Assembly (NCBI GenBank): GCA_946002345.1
Contig: CAMFZA010000005.1
Coordinates: forward strand, 1 to 18,668
Source: an uncultured Phascolarctobacterium sp.
GTDB lineage: Bacteria > Bacillota > Negativicutes > Acidaminococcales > Acidaminococcaceae
Length of the DNA: 18,668 bases
Reading direction: 5' to 3'
In this document: piece after piece, positions 13,298 through 18,668 of the stretch
Position numbering within the stretch: position 1 is the first letter of the stretch
Layout: every line of letters starts with the position of its first letter
The notes under the pieces: generated by a model
What the model saw: the letters and a program-made list of their open reading frames with translations, nothing else
The model's database searches: none
What the model was told of the DNA's origin: nothing
Made by a program: the position numbers and the translations under genes

Positions 13298-14281
13298 TTA
13301 CTCCTTTAGCCACTTAGCTACATCCAGCGCATGATAAGTAATAATCATCTTTGCGCCGGCACGCTTAAAGCCCAGCATGGTTTCCATAACAATGCGTTTT
13401 TCGTCAATCCAACCTTTTTCAGCAGCTGCCTTAACCATAGCATACTCGCCGCTTACATTATAGACGCACAGAGGACGATTGAAGGTTTCGTGTACACGTT
13501 GTACTACGTCTAAGAAGGCCAGCGCAGGCTTAACCATGACGATGTCGGCGCCCTCTTCAATATCCAAGGCTACCTCGCGCAGTGCTTCATCGCTGTTGGC
13601 CGGGTCCATTTGGTAGCCCTTGCGGTCACCGGCGGAGGGGGCGCTGTCAGCGGCAGCACGGAAGGGGCCATAATAAGCGGAAGCAAATTTGGCGGAATAA
13701 GCCATGATGGGAATATGGTTGAAGCCATTTTCATCCAGCGCTTCGCGAATTGCTTTAACATAGCCATCCATCATGTTGGAGGGAGCAATCATATCGGCAC
13801 CAGCCTGGCAATGAGAAACTGAAACCTTCGCCAACAGGGGCAGGGTTTCATCGTTGTTTACGGTGCAGCCGTTTTGCAGCACGCCACAGTGACCGTGCTC
13901 GGTGTATTCGCACATGCACACATCGGTGATGATAACGATTTCAGGATAATTAGCTTTGATAAATTTGCAAGCCAGCTGCACAGGCTCATTCATATCCCAA
14001 GCACTGCTGCCCACTGCGTCCTTATAAGAAGGCACGCCAAAAAGCAGTACCGCAGGAATACCTAAAGCAGCAACCTCGTCCATGCATTCATGCAAACGGT
14101 CAATGGACCAATGGTAGTTGCCAGGCAGGGACTCGATTTCATGCTTTACGTTAGTGCCAGGCACTACAAAAATAGGATAAATCAAATCTTTTACAGATAC
14201 TTCGGTTTCGCGAATCATAGCGCGCAGGTTTTCGGTTGCGCGGGTTCTGCGAGGACGATAAATTGGAAATTCTTCAGACAT
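13298..14281 (-). CDS. hemB: Delta-aminolevulinic acid dehydratase (porphobilinogen synthase)
   Basis: The 327-residue enzyme condenses two 5-aminolevulinate molecules to porphobilinogen. Zinc-site cysteines C122, C124 and C132 lie in [13 protein letters not shown]. The two active-site lysines are K198 (YSAKFAS) and the Schiff-base K251 (VMVKPA). It is therefore the zinc-dependent type. The ATG at 14281 is chosen because TAGGAGT lies seven bases upstream; a TTG six bases earlier is too close to that site. It starts 14 bases after the hemD stop. Confidence 0.97.
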   Translation of the reverse strand: MSEEFPIYRPRRTRATENLRAMIRETEVSVKDLIYPIFVVPGTNVKHEIESLPGNYHWSIDRLHECMDEVAALGIPAVLLFGVPSYKDAVGSSAWDMNEPVQLACKFIKANYPEIVIITDVCMCEYTEHGHCGVLQNGCTVNNDETLPLLAKVSVSHCQAGADMIAPSNMMDGYVKAIREALDENGFNHIPIMAYSAKFASAYYGPFRAAADSAPSAGDRKGYQMDPANSDEALREVALDIEEGADIVMVKPALAFLDVVQRVHETFNRPLCVYNVSGEYAMVKAAAEKGWIDEKRIVMETMLGFKRAGAKMIITYHALDVAKWLKE

Positions 14282-14295
14282 GTTCAAGACTCCTA

Positions 14296-14691
14296 TTATT
14301 TATTGTAATACTCTCTTATAGCCTTTACTAAGCCATCAATGGTGTATTTTTCAGCTTCGATTGTCGGAGCAAAGCCATGCTTTTGCAAGGTTTCGCTGGT
14401 TACAGGGCCGATGGCAGCCAAAGCCACCTTATTAAGCAGCTCTGCCTTCTCGCCCAGTACCTTCAGCAAATTGGTGACAGTGGAGGAACTGGTAAAGGTC
14501 ACCACGCTGGCGCTACCCTCTTCCAGGACAGCCAGCAGCTCATCCTTGTTTTCGCAGTCAGCCACAGTTTCGTAAGCAGTTACCACATGCACATCAGCAC
14601 CGATTTTACGCAGGGACTCGGGCAGCACTTCCCGGGCAACCTTGGCACGAGCGATAAGAATCTTGTCGCCAGCGGTAATTGTGTCAGCCAC
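14296..14691 (-). CDS. hemD: C-terminal fragment of uroporphyrinogen-III synthase (separated by in-frame TAG)
   Basis: These 131 codons encode the second half of Hem[18 protein letters not shown] in the N-terminal part, [14 protein letters not shown] in the middle and [16 protein letters not shown] near the end, the last resembling a second copy of the AIGSATADALKAQG block in the first half. The frame is identical to that of the upstream cobA-hemD gene and is separated from it only by TAG (14695-14697) and one GCG codon. The first possible start is GTG at 14691, with GGAGGAG (14704-14710) twelve bases upstream, so re-initiation is conceivable. Alone, this piece lacks the first HemD segment and should not fold as a full enzyme. 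Either it pairs with the upstream half, or hemD is broken. Confidence 0.85.
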   Translation of the reverse strand: MADTITAGDKILIARAKVAREVLPESLRKIGADVHVVTAYETVADCENKDELLAVLEEGSASVVTFTSSSTVTNLLKVLGEKAELLNKVALAAIGPVTSETLQKHGFAPTIEAEKYTIDGLVKAIREYYNK

Positions 14692-14694
14692 CGC

Positions 14695-15813
14695 CTAGGC
14701 CAGCTCCTCCGCCTTGTCGGCAGAAGGAACTAAATCAGCCGTGAGACCCTGAGCCTTGAGAGCGTCGGCGGTGGCGCTGCCGATGGCAGCCAGCTGTACG
14801 CCGGCCAGGGCGCGAGCGTCCTTACCCGCAAGCAGCAAGCGCTCAAAGAAATATTCCACGCCGTTGGCACTGGTAAATACCAGCCATTTATAACTGGACA
14901 GTTCGGCAATGCCCTTGTCCAGCGGGCCATAATCAGCCGCAGGTACAATTTTGATAGCGGGGACTTCGATAACCTTTGCACCCAGTGCTTCCAGCTTTTT
15001 GGTCAAATCGCTGGCTTGAGCACGAGCTCTGGTTACGATAATGGTCTGCCCAAAGAGGGGCTTGTTATCGAACCATTGCAGCTGCTCACGCAGCTTCACA
15101 ACCTCTCCTACGAGGAAGATTGCAGGGGGCTTCAAATTATTAGCCTTCACATCCGCAGCAGCCTTGCCCAGAGTGGTAACCAAAGTGCGTTGATCGGGAT
15201 GAGTGCCCCAGCGAATAACAGCAGCGGGGCAATCAGCACTACGACCGTTGGCAATGAGCTGGCTGGAAATCTTTTCGATATTCTCCACGCCCATCAGGAA
15301 CACAAGGGTGTCCACCGCAGTAGCCAAGCCCTGCCAATTAATGGTAGAAGCGCCCTTGGTGGGATCCTCGTGGCCGGTAATGACAGCAAAGGATGTAGCC
15401 ACATGGCGATGGGTAACGGGAATGCCGGCATATTCGGCTACAGCAATGGCGCTGGTTACGCCAGGTACAAATTCAAAGGGTTGGCCTGCTTCTAAAAGCT
15501 CAATGGCCTCCTCGCCGCCACGACCGAAAACGAAGGGATCACCGCCCTTAAGACGGGCAACGGTCTTGCCCTCCTGCGCCAATTTTACCAGCAGCTTGTT
15601 AATATCCGGCTGACGCATGGTATGGTTAGCACTAGCCTTACCCACGTAAACCATTTCTGCATCCTTGCGAGCAAAGGCCAAAATACGAGGGTCTGCCAGG
15701 CGGTCATACACAACTGCATCCGCAGTTTCCAAGCATTCCTTGGCCTTGAGGCCCAAAAGTCCAGGGTCACCGGGGCATGCACCAATTAAATATACTTTAC
15801 CCTGTTTAGTCAT
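14695..15813 (-). CDS. cobA: Uroporphyrinogen-III C-methyltransferase fused to the N-terminal half of HemD
   Basis: Residues 1-245 form a complete SUMT domain, which methylates uroporphyrinogen III to precorrin-2 with SAM. It shows GACPGDPGLLGLKA (11-24), RLKGGDPFVFGRGGEE (87-102), PGVTSA (117-122) and TGHED. From residue 254 the HemD domain begins (GQTIIVTRARAQ) and continues through VFTSANGVEYFF and AIGSATADALKAQG until an in-frame TAG at codon 373. Fusion proteins of this kind in Firmicutes are about 500 residues; reading through the TAG would give 505. The ATG at 15813 follows AAGGAGAG by seven bases and lies 13 bases after hemC. The SUMT half should work; the HemD half is truncated inside its second lobe. 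Confidence 0.93.
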   Translation of the reverse strand: MTKQGKVYLIGACPGDPGLLGLKAKECLETADAVVYDRLADPRILAFARKDAEMVYVGKASANHTMRQPDINKLLVKLAQEGKTVARLKGGDPFVFGRGGEEAIELLEAGQPFEFVPGVTSAIAVAEYAGIPVTHRHVATSFAVITGHEDPTKGASTINWQGLATAVDTLVFLMGVENIEKISSQLIANGRSADCPAAVIRWGTHPDQRTLVTTLGKAAADVKANNLKPPAIFLVGEVVKLREQLQWFDNKPLFGQTIIVTRARAQASDLTKKLEALGAKVIEVPAIKIVPAADYGPLDKGIAELSSYKWLVFTSANGVEYFFERLLLAGKDARALAGVQLAAIGSATADALKAQGLTADLVPSADKAEELA

Positions 15814-15826
15814 TGTGTCACTCTCC

Positions 15827-16747
15827 TTAAAGAATTGCGGCCAAGATTTCCTGACCACCGTTAGCGAGCATCTTTCTGCCCAATGCTTGTCCCAGGGCAA
15901 CAGCGTCACTGGCCGGGCCCTCAACAGTATCTCTCAAAACAGTGCTGCCATCTAAAGCAGCAATGATAGCTTCAATCTTAATCTTATCGCCCTCCACATC
16001 GGCATGCACACCGATGGGCACCTGGCAACCACCCTCCAGCAGCCCTAAGAAGGCACGCTCGGCATTAGTGGCATAAACAGTGGGTACATCATTTAAAAAG
16101 TCCAGCATTTGGCGCACCTCCGCATCATTCGTGCGACACTCAATGGCCAGTGCGCCCTGTCCCACTGCAGGCAGGCACACGCTGCTGGGAATCACAGCTT
16201 TAATTCTATCACCGTGGCCAAGACGCTCCAAACCGGCAGCAGCCAGAATAATAGCATCATACAGACCCTCATCCAGCTTGCGCAAGCGAGTATCCACATT
16301 GCCACGCAAATCGCGAATAGTCAAATCAGGACGGGCAGCCAAAAGCTGGGCCTTGCGGCGCAGGCTGCTGGTGCCTACTACTGCCCCTAAGGGCAGCTCC
16401 GCAAAGCTGTTATATTTATTGCTGACAAAGGCATCGCCCACATTGGCGCGCTCAGTAATGGCAGTCAGGCACAATCCTTCCGGCAGCACCGTGGGCATAT
16501 CCTTAAGGCTATGCACCGCCAAATCCACCTCGCCGCTGAGCAAATCCTCTTCAATTTCCTTTGTAAATAATCCCTTGCCACCAATTTGAGCTAAGGGAAC
16601 ATCCAATATTCTATCGCCCTTGGTGACGATTTTTTTCAGCACTACCTCACAGTCTGGGTACTGCTTGCGCAGGCAGGCAGCAATATGATTGCTCTGCCAC
16701 AGGGCTAGGAGACTTTGTCTAGTTCCAATCTTCAATACGGCTTTCAT
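15827..16747 (-). CDS. hemC: Hydroxymethylbilane synthase (porphobilinogen deaminase)
   Basis: The 306-residue enzyme joins four porphobilinogen units into hydroxymethylbilane. The dipyrromethane cofactor cysteine is C241 (LLEGGCQVPIG), the catalytic aspartate is D83 (HSLKDMP), and substrate-binding arginines lie in TSSLRR (127-131) and RDLRGNVDTRL. The ATG at 16747 has GGAGAGGAG seven bases upstream; in-frame TTG and GTG codons just before it are too close to that site. The start overlaps the end of hemA by 29 bases, indicating tight coupling. Its unstable product needs HemD, which is interrupted in this operon. Confidence 0.97.
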   Translation of the reverse strand: MKAVLKIGTRQSLLALWQSNHIAACLRKQYPDCEVVLKKIVTKGDRILDVPLAQIGGKGLFTKEIEEDLLSGEVDLAVHSLKDMPTVLPEGLCLTAITERANVGDAFVSNKYNSFAELPLGAVVGTSSLRRKAQLLAARPDLTIRDLRGNVDTRLRKLDEGLYDAIILAAAGLERLGHGDRIKAVIPSSVCLPAVGQGALAIECRTNDAEVRQMLDFLNDVPTVYATNAERAFLGLLEGGCQVPIGVHADVEGDKIKIEAIIAALDGSTVLRDTVEGPASDAVALGQALGRKMLANGGQEILAAIL

Positions 16748-18023
16748 CACCAAACTCCTCTCCGCTTTCGTTCAGCAGGAATAAATCACTCATCATTTTT
16801 CTATAGCGCTCTTCCTCAGCGGTGCCAGCCACAGCATTCATGGCCTTCATAGGCTCCCGCAGAAATTTGTGCTCCAAGCGCTGGGTCATCAAATCGATGA
16901 TGCGCCGTTCTTCATCTGTCAGATTGGGCAGCTTGATAAAGGCCTTCTTGAGCACCTTTTGGCGCAGGAAATTCATTTTATCATGCAGCTGTACCATAAC
17001 AGGACGCATGGTGTAATAACGCAGACGCTCCTTAAGCGCAGCTATTTCCTCAGCAATAATTCGCTCAGCCACCTTGGCCTCATGAGTGCGGAAGCTTTTG
17101 TTCACATCCACCACATTTTCCAAATCATCGATGTTATAAACAGTGACACCCTGCATGCCATTTAAGGCAGGATCAACATCGCGCGGCACAGCAATATCAA
17201 TCAAAATCAAGGGACGTCCCTGACGCTGGGGCAGCAGAGGCCCTAAATTCTCTGCGGTAAGCACATAATGGGGCGCACCGGTAGAGGTAATGATAATGTC
17301 AGCCTGGGCAGCCTGCTTAAACATTTCCTGGTACGGAATAGCCGTGCCGTTAAACTTATCAGCCAGCTCCTGGGCATGGTCAAAATTACGATTGCTTACA
17401 AAAATTGTCTTGGCGCCCTTGTCAATCAAATGGCGGGCGGTAAGCTCGCTCATGTGACCTGCGCCCACAACTAAAATATTAGCTGTTTTTATATCACCTA
17501 AAATATTGATGGCTAAATCCACAGCAGCGCTGGAAACAGACACACTGCTATAGGCTATTTTGGTTTCGGTGCGCACACGCTTGCCCACAGCAATAGCACG
17601 ATTCATCAGGGTGTTCAAAATCGTATCCGTCATGTTGTTATTGCGGGCAATTTGGTAAGCACTTTTAATCTGGCTTAAAATCTGACCTTCGCCAATAATC
17701 AAAGAGTCTAGGCTGGAAGCCACTCTGAATAAATGCTGCACACATAAGGTGCCGGTCAAATTATAAAAATACTCGCCTTTATAGTGCTCCCCTGCCAAAT
17801 GCTCCAAAAGTCGCTTCACGAAGGGAATGGCTTCATGGGGATTTTCGATAACCATATACAGCTCTGTGCGGTTGCAGGTGGACAGAAGCATGGCCTCGGG
17901 GATGTTGTCGTAATTGCGCAGGCGTCGCAAAATACTGGCTACCCTATCATTAGTGAAATTAAAACGCTCGCGGATCTCAACGGGGGCCGTTTTGTGATTG
18001 AGACCTAAAACTGCTAATTGCAT
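16719..18023 (-). CDS. hemA: Glutamyl-tRNA reductase
   Basis: This 434-residue enzyme reduces glutamyl-tRNA to glutamate-1-semialdehyde, the committed step of the C5 route. The nucleophile is C50 (LLSTCNRTELY), with H97 and the GEGQIL block in the catalytic domain. The NADPH-binding Rossmann motif is VVGAGHMSEL near 186-195, and a helical dimerisation tail follows residue 330. AAAGGAG lies ten bases before the ATG. The first 47 bases overlap the preceding dehydrogenase gene and the last 29 overlap hemC. The stop codon is TAG. Feedback control by haem is known for some family members but is not visible here. Confidence 0.97.
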   Translation of the reverse strand: MQLAVLGLNHKTAPVEIRERFNFTNDRVASILRRLRNYDNIPEAMLLSTCNRTELYMVIENPHEAIPFVKRLLEHLAGEHYKGEYFYNLTGTLCVQHLFRVASSLDSLIIGEGQILSQIKSAYQIARNNNMTDTILNTLMNRAIAVGKRVRTETKIAYSSVSVSSAAVDLAINILGDIKTANILVVGAGHMSELTARHLIDKGAKTIFVSNRNFDHAQELADKFNGTAIPYQEMFKQAAQADIIITSTGAPHYVLTAENLGPLLPQRQGRPLILIDIAVPRDVDPALNGMQGVTVYNIDDLENVVDVNKSFRTHEAKVAERIIAEEIAALKERLRYYTMRPVMVQLHDKMNFLRQKVLKKAFIKLPNLTDEERRIIDLMTQRLEHKFLREPMKAMNAVAGTAEEERYRKMMSDLFLLNESGEEFGDESRIEDWN

Positions 18024-18639
18024 CTAAGATGTTCTCCTTTGCCTGAGCAGCATGCCCTGCTGCTACTAAATTTATCAAATCATCCGTCAGGATTTGTCGC
18101 CAAAAAGCAGTGCGCTGTGCAGGCGTTGAGGAAATTTGCTGCACAATGTGGCGCTGTTGGCGTAAAAAGTCGTTAAAAGACGCTATATCAGGAGTAATTA
18201 CTTCTTGCAAGCGCTTTTTTAACATGCGTGTGAAGGCTGGCATGCCGCCTGTAGCTAGGGCTACAGTGATATCACCCTGCGTAAAGGAGGAAGGCACGGT
18301 AAAATTGCTTAGCTCCGGCTCGGTGATATTGTTACAGAGCAGCGGCGCAGCGTCAGTGATTTGCCTATTGATAGCTGCATCATTAGTAGCAGCTATAACA
18401 ATGAAGGCTTGCTGCAAGTATTCAGCCTTATAGTAATCTTTAATCAATTGGCAGGAGTGTTTTTCTGCTTCCTTTAGCAGTTCCGCACAAAGCTCCGGTG
18501 CTACAACTGTAACCTCAGCACCCGCCTCACACAGGGTAACGAGCTTGCGGGCAGCTACCTGCCCACCGCCGATTATTACACATTTTTTACCCTTTAGCTT
18601 CAAAATCACCGGATAGTGAAATTCATTCTCAATAAGCAT
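17977..18639 (-). CDS. Precorrin-2 dehydrogenase/sirohydrochlorin ferrochelatase-like protein (CysG N-terminal type)
   Basis: The 220-residue protein has an NAD-binding fold with GGGQVAARK (24-32) and AATND (83-87), followed by the family block NFTVPSSFTQGDITVALATGG (112-132, read as two parts). Family members oxidise precorrin-2 to sirohydrochlorin and some also insert iron, giving sirohaem. It lacks the SUMT half of CysG, which CobA supplies downstream. The position of the catalytic Asp of Salmonella CysG (NVVDAP) appears to be Thr106 here (NNITEP). The ATG at 18639 is preferred over a TTG at 18654, although the ribosome site (GGCGG) is weak. It is the first visible gene of the operon; the promoter lies in or beyond the last 29 bases. 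Confidence 0.88.
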   Translation of the reverse strand: MLIENEFHYPVILKLKGKKCVIIGGGQVAARKLVTLCEAGAEVTVVAPELCAELLKEAEKHSCQLIKDYYKAEYLQQAFIVIAATNDAAINRQITDAAPLLCNNITEPELSNFTVPSSFTQGDITVALATGGMPAFTRMLKKRLQEVITPDIASFNDFLRQQRHIVQQISSTPAQRTAFWRQILTDDLINLVAAGHAAQAKENILDAISSFRSQSQNGPR

Positions 18640-18668
18640 CAGATTGACCGCCAAATTTTAGTGATAAT

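Noticed and set aside
14695..14697. Pyrrolysine or other TAG recoding in hemD
   Set aside because: HemD has no known pyrrolysine site, and TAG ends at least three other genes in this window.
15814..15924. Longer N-terminus for the cobA-hemD gene
   Set aside because: It would extend far into hemC; the ATG at 15813 has a strong ribosome site and matches the family start.
1..18668. CRISPR arrays, tRNA or rRNA genes, prophage or transposase genes
   Set aside because: No regularly spaced direct repeats, RNA gene signatures or transposase-like proteins were seen.

Overview
The window reads as chromosomal DNA of an anaerobic, Gram-negative-staining Firmicute. My best guess is class Negativicutes, perhaps a Phascolarctobacterium- or Acidaminococcus-like relative. 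Support: a clostridial-type haem operon with a CobA-HemD fusion, a CIRCE heat-shock operator, a rubrerythrin with an N-terminal rubredoxin domain, and a Spy/CpxP-like exported protein that implies a periplasm. The assignment is inference; no rRNA or tRNA gene is present.

Layout. 1-2714 (minus strand): a zinc-type ABC uptake operon, znuA-znuC-znuB, running into a truncated PHP-domain gene at the window edge. 2859-3480: a small heat-shock protein gene with a terminator and a promoter whose -35 lies inside a CIRCE element. 3594-4091: a non-coding stretch bounded by 12-bp perfect inverted repeats and holding a long imperfect hairpin, a candidate MITE-like element. 4164-4802 (plus): a nicotinamidase-like hydrolase. 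7990-4970 (minus): a translationally coupled operon of an OmpR-type response regulator, a sensor kinase and a short-chain dehydrogenase. A Spy/CpxP-like gene (8253-8867, plus) lies divergent to it, so the pair resembles an envelope-stress circuit. 9046-10665 (minus): a SpoVB/YtgP-type flippase. 11016-11561 (plus): rubrerythrin. 11661-11753: a cluster of DnaA boxes between two convergent terminators. 18639-11830 (minus): the tetrapyrrole operon (precorrin-2 dehydrogenase-like gene, hemA, hemC, cobA-hemD, hemB, hemL), making glutamyl-tRNA-derived haem and sirohaem precursors.

Most striking points: (1) the HemD part of the CobA-HemD fusion is interrupted by a single in-frame TAG codon, although TAG ends at least three other genes here; (2) there are four consensus DnaA boxes plus one near-match within 93 bp, away from any dnaA gene; (3) the 498-bp candidate element upstream of the nicotinamidase gene. 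The remaining genes look intact and ordinary. I did not find a convincing new multi-gene system; the non-coding signals and the broken hemD are the parts most worth checking.
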